Assembly: GCA_003255025.1 (NCBI GenBank)
Contig: QANY01004052.1
Span: 1,364,001-1,428,000 of the forward strand
Direction of reading: 5' to 3'
Length of the DNA: 64,000 nt
DNA from: Datisca glomerata
Lineage: Eukaryota; Streptophyta; Magnoliopsida; Cucurbitales; Datiscaceae
Below, one piece after another: positions 46,990-59,419 of the stretch. The translations under genes were made by a program, and so were the position numbers. The notes under the pieces are model-generated. The model made no database searches, was not told the DNA's origin, and was given only the letters and a program-made list of their open reading frames with translations. Each line of letters begins with the position of its first letter. The first letter of the stretch is position 1.

Positions 46990-48890
46990 TATTGGAATAT
47001 GTCCATAAAGTAGCGTGTAATAACTATTTATTTGTATTTAGTTATTTCTTAGACATTTGCATTATTGAATTTTTTATGAATAAATTGAAAGTTTTATTTT
47101 AAATTAAAATGTGTTTATAAATTACTCAAGTTCTGAAATTATTGTCAACGAAAGAAGAGTGAAGATAGAAGTGTCTCCAGATGAACTCTTCTGAAATAGT
47201 TCATAACGGTATTCATAGTCTTAAGATTGGCTGGGCAATCGAATCTGATTACGACTGTTAGGTTGCACCGTTGGATGTCAATCTTGAGGTATAAGAGTGG
47301 AGACTCAAATTGTTAACCTAAACATGTTATGATCATGTTGAATAGACCGGTAACAAATTAGTTTAGAGTCTCAAACTGTTTATCTAGTTCTAAATCTAAT
47401 TGTTACACTTAAGAGTATTTTCATAATTACCTTAATCCTGAGGTGAATACGTAACATGACTTGGTTAGTTGCAATCTTTGATATGTCAAATGAGTGTGTC
47501 CAAATTTGCGGGCAATACCTCGACTGTTGGGATAGTATTAATTTACTAGAAGTTATGTGATTCACAGATATGTAAATTCGTCGTTGGATTGTGAAAGTAA
47601 CAATATCACCTTATGCTTTATTGATGGGTGTGTGATTGGCCAAGTATTCGATGATATGAAATATTGAATAAGACTTGTGAATGGCACGAGACAATTCACT
47701 ATAATGTTTTTCTTATTAAAAGTCATTAAAAGAGTTAAGGAAATAATAACAAGATTGATAAAATCATAATTTTACATTCCGCTCTTGTTACTGATATTCA
47801 CGATGTGTATTATGTTAAAATATTGTGTGGACCTTGAAAATAAATAGAGTTTATTGACACCAATAGAAAATGTAGCGCGCATGAATTGAGAGTTGATTCA
47901 GCATCAAACCTATAGTGGAATCGTACGATGTCCAGATTAAATAGACATGAATTTATGGAGATAAATTTGCCGGGTATTTGAATCCTAAGTTTTATTTATG
48001 TGGGACATTTCGGTCTCAGAAATAGATCAGAGAACGGGAATAGAAAAACAAACTAAGTTGGACCAAAACGTGTTTTGGTGCCAATGCATATTTACAACAC
48101 CTATTGTGATAGGTGATGTCACTTAAGTTAAGTAAGTGTAATTTTTATATTGAATTAATTATTTATTATTTTTGAATTATGAGATAATTAGTTAAATACA
48201 ATTAATTGATACTGATAAATTATATTTATTAATTGGATTGATGAATTTTGATATAACTAAAACTCTAGGAGATCATGTAATTTTTTGCAATAATAGATAA
48301 TTACGAGAATTTTCAGAAATTTTATAATATATGAGTATATTTATAAATACCAAAAATTATATTTTGATAAATAGCTAATAGCATTTTAATTGCAAAGAGA
48401 TAACGAGTATTAGATACAGTTATTGTTATCAACACACAAAAGAAAAAAAATATTTTCTTCTCTCACTACTGTTGTTGCCAAAATAAATCTGAAGAAATGA
48501 AGATTTGGTTATTTTTCTTCAATCATTTTGAGAGCCCACACTCAAATTTCTACGTAAAGTTCTTCTGAGATATATTTTTGAAATTAATGGGTGGTTGTTG
48601 GTGAACTAATTCAGAAATCATTCGTGGAAGATCACGTTCGTGATTTTCATCTTTAAGTTTGAAGAACACGAAGAAGGCGTGAGGGAGTTCCACCAGTTTA
48701 GAAATTCTCCGATACAAAAAGGTGAGAAATTGTTTTTCCTTAATCTATTCATTTTAATATCGTATATGCATGATCAAACTAAATTTGGTTTTGATTTATT
48801 TAATATGATTAAATAAGTTGAATCAAATTTTTTTGATATTCCACACACTAACTCTTCGTGGTTCAAAATTAAAACTGATCAATCCTAGCA
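46990..48890 (+). mobile_element. Copia element B, 5' LTR (1.9 kb)
   Basis: It starts TATTGGAATATG (TG changed to TA) and ends ...AATCCTAGCA. It matches the 3' LTR (52809-54663) throughout. A degraded primer site (TTGTACCAGAG, compare TGGTATCAGAG) follows at about 48893. Confidence 0.9.
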
Positions 48891-50579
48891 ATTTGTACCA
48901 GAGAATAGGTTTAAGATTATGCATACAGATAATTAAAATGAACGTATCGTGAATTTTATGGATATTGGCATATGTTTGTATAGTAGATTCAAAATTGTTT
49001 TGAATATATTTTGTGATTGGATCCCGAACTATTGGCTCAAGGCATTTTTTATTTAGAATTGATGTAAGCCGAATTTGAGGCATAGGAATTTATGTAATTT
49101 AATTATTGCAATTGTTGTAAATTTTAAAGTCATTGTAAATTCATCATCGCCTCAAAATTATCGCTGGAAATCACTCGAAACCGCCGCTGAGAAGTCGCCA
49201 AACAGCCACCGAGAAGACACCAAAAACGCTATTGTTCATGCCGGTACTGTCCATGCTGGTACTATTCACCACTGGCTGCAACCCACCTCCACTGGCTGCC
49301 GCTCCCCGCTGCTGCCATGTGTTATCCCTTGCACGGAGAGTCCTAATCGGATTAGAAAACCTACAAGTTTTGGAAACCCATGATTTTAGGCAACCGAGGG
49401 CTTTTGAAATTCAAATTTTGAAATATGATTTCAAAATCAATTTCAGTCCTTTATTTAATTTTAATTTAATTTGGTAAAATTTTCAACATTTGTATAATTG
49501 TAATTTTTTTAAAAAAATAGTTTAAAAATAAATCAATTTACTAATTACTTGGTAGTTTGTTTATCAAAGTAGTAAAAATATGTTGAAAAATAAAAAATTG
49601 AAAATTGAAAATTATTTTTAAAAATGGGACTAATATGTTGTAAAGTGTTACAAAATGGTGGAACAACATGAAGACGAATGAGCAAATTGAAGACGCCATG
49701 GAGATTGTTCATAAATTACTTTGTAATTTTTTTTATCTTTTATGGGTTGTATTTAGAAATGAGACAATAAGGAGGTTAAATTAAAATGTATGATTATCTT
49801 CATATAACATGTCATATAGATTAGGGAGATGCCAATATCAAATTGACATGTAACATGTTCATGCATCATTTGTAGATTGATTGATAATAATCATGATTAT
49901 TATTTAATTATAATGTGAATTTTGTAATGGTTGTGATTTTAAATTGGGATTTAAAATTACTAAAGGATTTATAAATTTCATCATGTTTTTCAAATTAATA
50001 AAATTTATGTTTTTTTGAAAAATAACCAAAAATTCATTTTTTTTTTCAAAAACTAAGTGGGATGATCGTTTATGTTGAAACGCTCCCAAGGTCTCCAATG
50101 AAAATTTGATCGTGCCACGAAGAAGGGTTAGAACTGCCCATAGCGGCCCTTTAAGTCATCGAGTTACTTCAGAAGCTAACTCTTCTAAAGGGAGTGGTGG
50201 GGTAGGGTCGTCTCATAGACGGAGTGTTAGTCCATAACAGCCTTTAAGAGTCGATACGTTGGTTAAACACTTAGACTGAAGCATATTAGAATCCCCCCAT
50301 AGGGGCTAGTCAATGGGGCCAAGGTGATCAAAACCATTGGTGATTGGTCAAGCTAGATGTAGAGACATTTGAGCGTTAACCAAACAAGAGAAGTCTCGAT
50401 GTGATAGGAGATAGTTTGGACTTCATCTCTCGATGAAACAAGCTATCATTTTTTTATCGTAACATCATGGAGTAAATATTTTTTAATGGATTTTAATATA
50501 TTTAATAGTTGCATCATGCATCATACTTTCCTAAACAATTAGGCATTTATTTACACCGCTTTATTTATTATTTTTGATA
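48891..50579 (+). mobile_element. Copia element B, 5' leader
   Basis: This non-coding leader lies between primer site and gag. It holds a small G+C-richer patch (49.15-49.33 kb), then A+T-rich sequence, then the part shared with element A (50.05-50.5 kb). I see no gene here. Confidence 0.6.
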
Positions 50580-50582
50580 ATC

Positions 50583-51353
50583 ATGTTGCTATCCCTTCTC
50601 TCAACTATTCTTAACGTGAACAAATTCAATAGTGAAAATTATGTAGATTGGAAATGAAATCTTGATATAGTGATGATGGTAGAAAAGCTCAAGTTTGTGC
50701 TCACTACCCCTTGTCCTCTTGAACCTATTGCTAAATCGACTCAAGAGGAAAATGATGCTTATGCTTCTTGGCTGCGTTCTGATGAGATAACCAGATGTTA
50801 CCTCTTGGCATCTATGAGAAATATGTTGCAACAGCAGCATCAGAACTTTGAGACCGATATTGATATGATGTTAAGCATCACCAAAATATTTCAGGGAATC
50901 AGGATCGTCAGACCAGACACACAGATGTGCGTAACTTCATGAAGTGCAGGATGGAACTTGAAACTCATGTCAGAAAACATATGATGTTGATCATAAGTTA
51001 TCTGAACGAGATGGAGATCATGTGTGCTGAGGTCAATGGCGAGACTCAAGTGGATATGATCCTAAAGACTTTGCCCAGTACCTGTGAGAACTTCAAGCTT
51101 AATTATTCGATGAATAAGCTGAACTACTCACTTCCTGAGCTCATGAAGGAATTGAATGATGTTGAGCAAGAGGAAATCTGGAGAGGCTAACTTTACTTAA
51201 AGTAGTCATTCCACCTCTAGCTCTAAGAAGAAACAGCGAATGGGTCAAGGGAAAGTGAGGAAGCAGAAGCTGAGAGCTGCCAAAGGCAAGAGCACTGAGA
51301 TAGTAGACAAGTGTCATCACTGTGGAGCCGCTGGTCATTGGAAACACAACTTC
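50583..51353 (+). pseudogene. Copia element B, gag with damaged zinc knuckle
   Basis: This UBN2-type gag begins near ATGTTGCTATCC (50583). It shares with element A the TGA in DWK*NLD. It continues with LTTPCPLEPIAKSTQEENDA, a frame shift near 50930, MLIISYLNEMEIM and ILKTLPSTCENF. A CCHC knuckle at 51312-51353 reads CHHCGAAGHWKHNF, so the last Cys is replaced by Phe. Confidence 0.85.
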
Positions 51354-52148
51354 CTAGTGTATCTCAAAGGGTTGAGATCTAAATGTATAGTAATGGTTAC
51401 TGAGGCCTGTTATGTAGGTGACTCTACTTTTTCTTGGATTGTATCTGCAGGTACTAACCACATTTGTTGCTCTATGTTGGGGTTCAGGGAAATTAGACGG
51501 TTTGACAAGGGCGAGTTCAGCTTTCGCTGGGGGAATGAAGCACGAGTATTGGCCGCATCAGTGGGAACTTTTAAATTGTGTTTTAAGAAACATTTTATTA
51601 TTTTGCGTGATGTTTATTATGTCCCGAGTTTTGGGAAGGATTTGATCTAAGATTCATTGATAAATATATTTGTATTTTTAGAAATGAATGCTTAATTACT
51701 ATTGTACGAATGATTAATAAATTGTATCATGTAAAACCTGTAGTACCCATGATTTGTGAGATTGAAGTGAATATCGATTCACATAGGGATAGTAAAAGGT
51801 TGAAATATGACTCAACCGATCTAACCTATCTGTGGCGATTATGCCTTGGACATATTAGCCTGGAGACTTATGAAGGACGGTCCTTTGCAATCTTTAAGTG
51901 TGGGTTCACTACCCACATATGAATCCTGTATAGAAGGTAAAATGACCAAGAGAAATTTTTCATCAAAAGGTGAAAGAATCACTCAATGCATTGAACTCAT
52001 ACATAGTGATCTGTGTGGGTCATTGAATATCCAAGCAAGAGAAGGTTATGAATAATTCGTAACCTTCACTGATGACTACTCACGTTTTGGTCATGTTTAT
52101 ATATTGCATCAAAAGTCTGAAACCTTTGAAAAGTTCAAAGAATATAAG
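51354..52148 (+). pseudogene. Copia element B, protease and integrase N-terminus
   Basis: It contains protease-like sequence and an LRDVYYVPSFGKDLI-type stretch (to about 51650). The GAG-pre-integrase motif follows (LTYLWRLCLGHISLE, about 51820), then CIELIHSDLCGSLNIQAREG and FVTFTDDYSRFGHVYI of the integrase core. The integrase ends abruptly at the deletion junction near 52149, and most of integrase and RT are gone. Confidence 0.85.
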
Positions 52149-52174
52149 GCCTCAACTGTAGAAGGATACCCTAT

Positions 52175-52796
52175 GCCTCAACTGTAGGAAGCCTCATGTA
52201 CGTGATGCTTTGTACTAGACCTGATATTTGCTATGTCGTGGTCATAGTAAGTCATTTCCAATCTAATCATGGAATCGAGCATTTGAATGCCGTCAAGCAT
52301 ATCCTTAAGTATCTTAGGAGAAGAAGGAATTATATGCTTGTGTATTCAGGTAGTGACTTGAATATGATTGGGTATGCAGATTTTGATTTTCAAGCAGATA
52401 AGGACTTTAGAAGGTCCACTTCAGGATCGATGTTTATCCTGAATGGTGGATAAGTTGTATGAAGGAGCATCAAGCAATCTTGCATTGCTAATTCTACCAT
52501 AGAAGTTGAATATGTGGCAGCTTGTGGTGTTGCAAAGGAGGCTGTGTGGTTTAGAAAGTTCTTGAAGACTCTAGAAATTGTTCCAGACGCTGACAAGCCC
52601 ATGACAGTTTATTGTGATAACTGTGGGGATGAAGCGAATTCTAAGGAACCTAGAAGCCATAAGAGATCCAAACACATAGAACATAAACATCACCAAATTA
52701 GAGAGATTGTTCAACGTGGAGACGTTGTGGATACACATATTTCGACAGTCACCTGGAGGGCTTGGGGATAAAAGATTGTACACACATATTTTAGTC
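52175..52796 (+). pseudogene. Copia element B, RT end and RNase H after internal deletion
   Basis: Right after the junction the frame reads GSLMYVMLCTRPDICYVV, HLNAVKHILKYLRR, then VYSGSDLNMIGYADFDFQAD, VAACGVAKEAVWFRKFL and SHKRSKHIEHKHHQIREI. This is the end of RT plus RNase H. A polypurine tract (AAATGGGAGAT, ending about 52808) and the 3' LTR follow. Confidence 0.85.
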
Positions 52797-52808
52797 CAAA
52801 TGGGAGAT

Positions 52809-54663
52809 TGTTGGAATATGTCCATAAAGTAGAGTGTAATAACTATTTATTTGTATTTAGTTATTTCATAGACATTTGTATTACTAAATTTTTTAATGAA
52901 TAAATTTGAAAGTTTTATTTTAAATTAAAGCGTGTTTATAAATTACTCAAGTCCTGAAACTATTGTCAACGAAAAAAGAGTGAAGATAGAAGCGTCTCCA
53001 GATGAACATTTCTGAAATAGTTCATACTGATATTCGGAGTCTTAGGATCGATTGGACAATCGAATCTGATTACGACTGTTAGGTTAAACTGTTGGATGTC
53101 AGTCTTGAATAAACCCGTAACAAATTAGTTTAGAGCTCAAAATCGTTTACCTAGCTCTAAATCTAATTATTACACTTTAAGGGTATTTTCATAATTACCT
53201 TAATCCTGAGGTGAATACGTAACCCGACTTGGTTAGTTGTAATCTTTGATATGTCAAATAAGTGAGTTCGAATTGGCACGCAATACCTCGACTGTTGGGA
53301 TTGTAATTTGATTAAGTAGGAGTTGCGTGATACACAAATATCAAAATTCATGGTTGGATTGTGAAAACAACAATATCACATTATGCTTTATTGATGTGTG
53401 TGTGAATAAATTAACTTGGCCAAGTTTTTGATGACATGAGTCATTGAATAAGACTTGTAAATTGTACGAGACAATTCACTATAATCTCTACCTTATTTAC
53501 AGTCAATAAAGGAGTTAATGAAAAAATAACAAGATGGTAAAATGATAATTATATATTCTGCTTTTGTTACTGATATTCACGATGGGTATTATGTTAAAAT
53601 ATTCTATGGACCGTGAAATAAATAGAGTTTATTTACACCAACATAAAATGTAGCGCGTATGAATCGAGAGTTGATTCAGCATCGAACATGTAGTAGAGTC
53701 GTCGATGTCAGGATTAAATAGGTCGTGAATTTATGGAGATAAATTTGTCGGGTATTTGTATCCTAAGCTTTGTTCATATGGGTCCGTTCGGTCTCAGAAA
53801 TAGCTCAGAGAATAGGAATAGAAAAATGAACTAAGTTAGACCAAAAGATGTTTGGATGCCGATGCATAATTCCTACACCTATATTTGATAGGTGATGTCA
53901 TTTAAGTTAGTTAAGTGTAATTGTTGTATTGAATTAATTATTAATTATTTTTTAGTTATTATATAACTAGTGAAATAAAATAATATAATTAATTAATTGA
54001 TAATGATCAATTATATTTATCAATAGTCTTGATGAATTTTGATACAACTAAAACTCTAAGAGATCATGTAGTTTTCGGTAATAATATAATATATGAGTGT
54101 ATTTGTAAATACTGAAAATTACCTTTTGATAAATATCTAATAGTAATTTGATTGGAAAGAGATAATGAGTATTAGTTACAGTTGTTGTTATCAACACAAA
54201 AAAAGAGAAAAACGTTTTCTCCGCTCATTATTGTTGCCGCCGAAATTAACCTGAAAAAGGGAAATTTTGATTTTTCTTCTTCAATCATTTTGAGAGCCCA
54301 CACTCAAATTCTTACATAAAATTCTTCTAAGATATATTTCTGAAATTAACGTGTGGTTGTTGGTGGAGTGATTCAGAAATCGTTCCTAGAAGATCAAGTT
54401 CGTGATTTTGATCTTAAAGTTTAAAAACCGCTCGAGAGAGTTTCACCAGTTCAGAAATCCTCCGATACAGAGTAAAGCTGAAAAATTATTTTCCCTTAAT
54501 CTATTCGTGTTAACATCGTATATGCATGATAAAACTAAAATTGGTTTTAAATTATTTAATATGATTAAATAAATTAAATCATAAAAATTTTGATATTCCG
54601 CCCACGAACCGTTCGTGGTTCCAATCTATTTTTCTTTAACTTTAAAACTGATCGATCCTAGCA
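52809..54663 (+). mobile_element. Copia element B, 3' LTR (1.86 kb)
   Basis: It runs from TGTTGGAATATG to GATCGATCCTAGCA. It is followed by GTAGT (54664-54668), the intact copy of the 5-bp target duplication, and then by the remainder of the element C LTR. Confidence 0.92.
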
Positions 54664-55426
54664 GTAGTACCACATGGCCCTACAGTGGTGCCGTGAGGCA
54701 TTGTGTTGCCTTACGGCATACTGCAACGCCATATGGCACTACAATTGTGTACAATAGCAGTGGATCTCACTGCTATTGATAATTTTATAATTAAATATTA
54801 CTTCAATTATCCTAAAATATCTAATATGCCATTATAAAAAAAAATATACAGATATTATTTTGATGGTCTTAGATGTATGAATCAATCAATTAGTTGAATG
54901 AGAAAATCAGTTCATCAATCAAGAGTTGAGAGAAGAACATAATTTCTCGAGTAGTGATTTTTCTACAATTAAAGATTAATCGAGATCTCTAAAATAATAA
55001 TCATTCTCAGTCTCTAGGTCTCATGTGGTGAGTACATCTTGGCACATAAAAGTGTATTCGTTATATTCTATGTGCCCACACACATCCTAGTGCGTTAAGG
55101 ATTGACTTGGAAGATCTTGGTATGGATCTCGGAGTCTACTGATCGTTGAAATAATTTCGTGGGAAGGAGAATCGATTGGTTCCGTGAGGACGCTTGATTT
55201 AGACTACAAGAGGTATATGATTCCTAATTTTATAAGTTCTAAGTTTAATATATAAATATATAATGGATCCTGACTGATTGAAAAGAGTTTTGAATAATAA
55301 AAAAATTTGGTCAGCGTAGCATTGCATGATTTTATTTTTATTAAAAGATTTGATTTTTATTAAAAATATATATAATTTGGCCCTGCGCCACACGCTTCTG
55401 CTGCGCACATGCCGCGACGACCAACA
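54664..55426 (+). mobile_element. Copia element C, 5' LTR, second part
   Basis: This is the continuation of the LTR split by element B. It ends ...GACCAACA and is followed by a primer-site-like TACTATCAGAGCGG (compare TGGTATCAGAGC) at about 55428. Together with the first part the LTR is about 2.24 kb. Confidence 0.75.
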
Positions 55427-57400
55427 TATACTATCAGAGCGGTCTTTATTTATTTATATGTTAAATGTTGTGTGGATTTTCTTACATTATTCATATTATA
55501 TGAGATATGTATGAATGGATGGATGGTTATGTTTTTTGAATGTATGAAAAATAATGGATCGTTAATTGTATAGTGATTATTGGGTTAGACTTTGTTTAGT
55601 TTATTTTGCTTAGATCTTGTGCAAGTCGTTTTGTGCCGTAGGAATTTTTGTAATTTTTATTTTGAATATTTATTGTCATTATTCCGATCGCGAGAAGACG
55701 AAGAATGCACGAGACGAATGGCGAAAGTTACTGTTCACAGAAATTTATTGTTCTTGTCAGAAAATACTGCTCTGACGGGGGTCGCCAGCAGCGGCAGGCG
55801 ACTGCTGGCAGTGGTATTGGCGGCGGTAGTGGTGGCCGGCGGTGATGGGGCGGCGATAGGAGAGTCTTGTCTTCGGTGGCAACTATTGTCACATTTAGGG
55901 ATGTTTCACACAAACCTTGATACTAACCAACCCTGTCACTGCAGATTTTGATGATAACCCTAAATCTATCAATTATCTTTCTAAATTTTGAAATTAATAT
56001 AATTTTAAAATTAATTTTTAATTTTTAATTTTATGAAAATTAGAAATTAATAAGTTGATTGGGTTTGACTCAAGTTTGACTAAGTCATATAAAGTGTTTA
56101 TTTAACTAAGTCAAAGTCAACTAATTTTAAATGGATCAGTATAGAAATTAATTTTAATTAAGAGAAATAGTTTTTCTTAATTAAATAAAATTTTGTTTAA
56201 AGCTTGTAAATCATTATGATAGACATCAGGAGGAGATAACAATATTTGGGAAATATGTGTTCTTAAAGTCCGCTTTGTAATTTTATTTATTTATTTCAAA
56301 GGTTATAATTTAAAAATATTCAATAGTCACTCGGTCCATTATTATTTTATTTAATTATTAAATAATTATTTTAATTGTTATGTTTGATAACATGTCCATG
56401 CATTAGTCGATCACATGCCATACATGAAAATCCTACACAGTTTTATTTAATCATGCATCTCATCAATATAAACATTATTTATTAGGATTGTCCTAATATG
56501 TTTATATATATATATATATTATTTTATGAAATCAATTACATGTAAACTGTTAGGTTTTAATTAGTTAAAACTTGATAATCACACCACACTAAGGGCTATA
56601 GTAACCTTTAGGATAACCGACTTTAGTAAAAGAGTTTTATTAAAGTTTGATGAATATAATTTATTAGTTAATCTAAGCTCACCTAATTATGACTTAGGAG
56701 CTTTAGAATGTTAAATGAACTTAGACCAATAAGATTGACAAAACTGATTATTAAATATTCATAGGGTTATTATTTTAACTAGTAATTAATTTAGAACTAA
56801 TTAATTAGTTAAAAATGAAAACACATAATTCTAAAATAGTGAGTGGGAGAAGGTTGACATGTCAATATAACCTACGCTTTCCATTATCAGTACAACACCG
56901 TGAGGTAAAGTGAGAGCCTCGAGACGGCTTTGTTTTTATCCCCCTAAGGAAGGTCTCGATATGTACCAATATCAAAGTTGGACTACTTAAGAAAATAGGA
57001 AGAACCGATGTAGTTTAGTTTTGAACGACCCTAAGGCGGAATATTCTAAATCAAGTCATGGAATCTGAATAATAGGTTATACTCACAATGTCACAATTAA
57101 GCTTTCATGTGGATAATTGCGACTTGACCAAACAAGCGATACCTTATTGTTAAAAAAGAAAAAACTAGATATTTTCAGTTTTAATTAATAAGGATGAGAA
57201 TGTCTCATAAATAATCTGAGGTTCATCTGATTAACCGTGAGGCAACACATTAATCACTGGGTTGTTTTATTGTGATTAGTAAATGTTAAATTTTGTGTGC
57301 TTATTATGTTGCATACATGCATCACATTTACTTTTTGAATTTTAGATATTTATCAATTATATTGAATCTTGTATGTTTTATCGATTATGTCATCATTATT
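55427..57400 (+). mobile_element. Copia element C, 5' leader
   Basis: Non-coding. It holds a G+C-rich patch at 55.76-55.88 kb with GGCGGTGGTGG-type sequence (an incidental open frame of 119 codons), then A+T-rich sequence to the gag start. Confidence 0.6.
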
Positions 57401-58150
57401 ATGTCTACCATAGGAAACCATGTTACTGCTTTACTCACTCTCAAGAAATTGAATGGTGATAATTTCGTACGCTGAAAATCAAATATGAACTTGATACTAA
57501 TTTGTGAGAATCATAAGTTTGTTCTTACTGAGGAATATCCTAAGGAGCCCCCTGCTAATGCCCCTAAGATTTTTAGGGACATATATGATACTTGAATCAT
57601 ATCAAACAATAAGGTGAACTGCTACATGCTTGTGAGCATGAATGATGTGTTGAGAACCAAGCATGATAGCATGGAGACTGCCTATGTGATTATGGAATCT
57701 CTATAGGCGATGTTTGATCAAAGTCATCATGAGGCCACTAGGATCTTTGTGACAACTAAAATGATAAATAGTACTTCTGTGCGAGAACATGTTTTGAACA
57801 TGATCAACATAATGCACGAGATAGAAGTACATGGGGTTACCATTGTTGAATGAACTGCAGATTTTTGAGTCATTCAACCTTTAGAATGATCAAAGAGGGC
57901 GAAGCAAATGCTGTTGAGCAAAAAAATTCTTCCAATATTATTGAGAATAAGAAAATGAAGAATAACAATGGTAAGGAAAAAAATAAGAACAAGAAATTGA
58001 AGTAAGCCCAGACATCACCAAAATCTATGAAGAACAAGAAAGATAGCAAGCCCAAGAGGAAATGTTTCCACTGTGGGGTTGAAGGTCATTAGAAGAGAAA
58101 CTGCAACAAGTATCTCTCTAAGCTAAAAAAGAAAGGTAAATATGATTTAC
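57401..58150 (+). pseudogene. Copia element C, gag
   Basis: The frame reads MSTIGNHVTALLTLKKLNGD then NFVR*KSNMN (Trp codon now TGA), KFVLTEEYPKEPP, MFDQSHHEATRIFVT and REHVLNMINIMHEIEV. Lys/Asn-rich sequence follows, then a zinc knuckle CFHCGVEGH*KRNC at 58063-58104 with a stop in place of Trp. The family differs from elements A and B. Confidence 0.85.
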
Positions 58151-59250
58151 TTGTACTTGAATTTTGCTTAGTGGAATATGATTTGTCATCCTAATACTTG
58201 ATTCAGGGGCCACTAACCATGTATGTTCTTCTTTGCATATGCTCGATTCGTCAAGGGAGCTGGCTGATGGCGAGGTCATTTTGAGAGTTGACAGTGGTGC
58301 ACTCGTGTCAACTAAAATATTAGGGACACTCTATATACTTTTTGGTTATAATTATTTAGGTTTGAACGATGTTTATTATATTCCTAGATTTTTGAGAAAT
58401 TTGATTTTTCTTTCATTTTTACAAGAACGATTATTCAAAGTTTATTTTATTAATAAAGATATTATTATTTCTAAGAATGGATTCAATATTTTTCATGAAA
58501 AAATTATAAATAGACAATATATGCTTAAACTGACTGAATGCGCATTAAATAATTCTGGATTATTAAACGTAACAAACAACAAAGAGCTTATCACGATGAT
58601 GATGATACATATCTTTGGCATCTTAGGTTGAGACATATTAATCTAGATAGGTTCAACATGTTAACAAAGCATGAAGCTTTGAGAGAACTAAATGTTAGAA
58701 CTCTTCTTGTTTGGAATCATGTCTAAAGAGTAAAATGACCAAGAGACATTTCACATGAAAGGGTCAAAGAGCCAAGAAACCACTTGAGCTAGTACATAAT
58801 AATGTTTGTGGACCGATCAATATACAAGCTAGAGGTAAGTATGAGTATTTTGTCACTTTTATCAGTGATTACTCAAGATATGGTTATACTTACCTAAGGC
58901 AAAGAAAGTCTAAAACTTTTGAAAAGTTTAATAACTTCAAAGCTAAAGCGGAAAAATAATTAGGTAAGATCATTGAAAACCCTTCAATCCGATCGAGGTG
59001 GTGAATACTTGAATTTAGAATTCAATGATTATTTACTAGAGTGTGGAATTCTAACCCACCTCATAGCACCTGGAACACCACAGTAAAATGGTGTTGCAAA
59101 GAGGAGAAATCGAACCTTATCGGATATGGTTAGGTCGATGTTAAGCTACTCATCACTATCACTTACATTTTAGGGACATGCACTACACATGAAAATTTAC
59201 GTTTTGAATGTCGTGCCCTCTAAGTCTGTAAGAAAGACGCATTTAGAGTT
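58151..59250 (+). pseudogene. Copia element C, protease and integrase
   Basis: A 132-codon open part (58233-58631) carries the protease end (LGLNDVYYIPRFLRNLIFLS). It is followed by LRHINLDRFNMLTKHE (GAG-pre-integrase), LELVHNNVCGPINIQARGKY and FVTFISDYSRYGYTYL. After frame shifts the SDRGGEYL-like and NGVAKRRNRT-like integrase blocks follow. Many stops are present. Confidence 0.8.
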
Positions 59251-59419
59251 ATGGAATGGCTCCAAACCTAGTTTGCATCATTTATGTATATGAGGATGTC
59301 CAGATCACGTTCTTAGACCAAAGACCATAAAGTTAGAATCAAGGTCTAAAGTATGAATATCCGTAGGCTATGCTCCAAAGACTATCGGTGGGTACTTTTA
59401 TAGTTATAAGAATCAAAAG

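Noticed and set aside
49075..49383. 102-codon frame in the leader of element B
   Set aside because: Incidental opening in the G+C-richer patch. Not similar to gag and not shared with element A.
55592..55951. 119-codon frame rich in Ala/Val/Gly
   Set aside because: Produced by a GGCGGT-type patch in the leader of element C. Antisense is also open, and no domain is seen.
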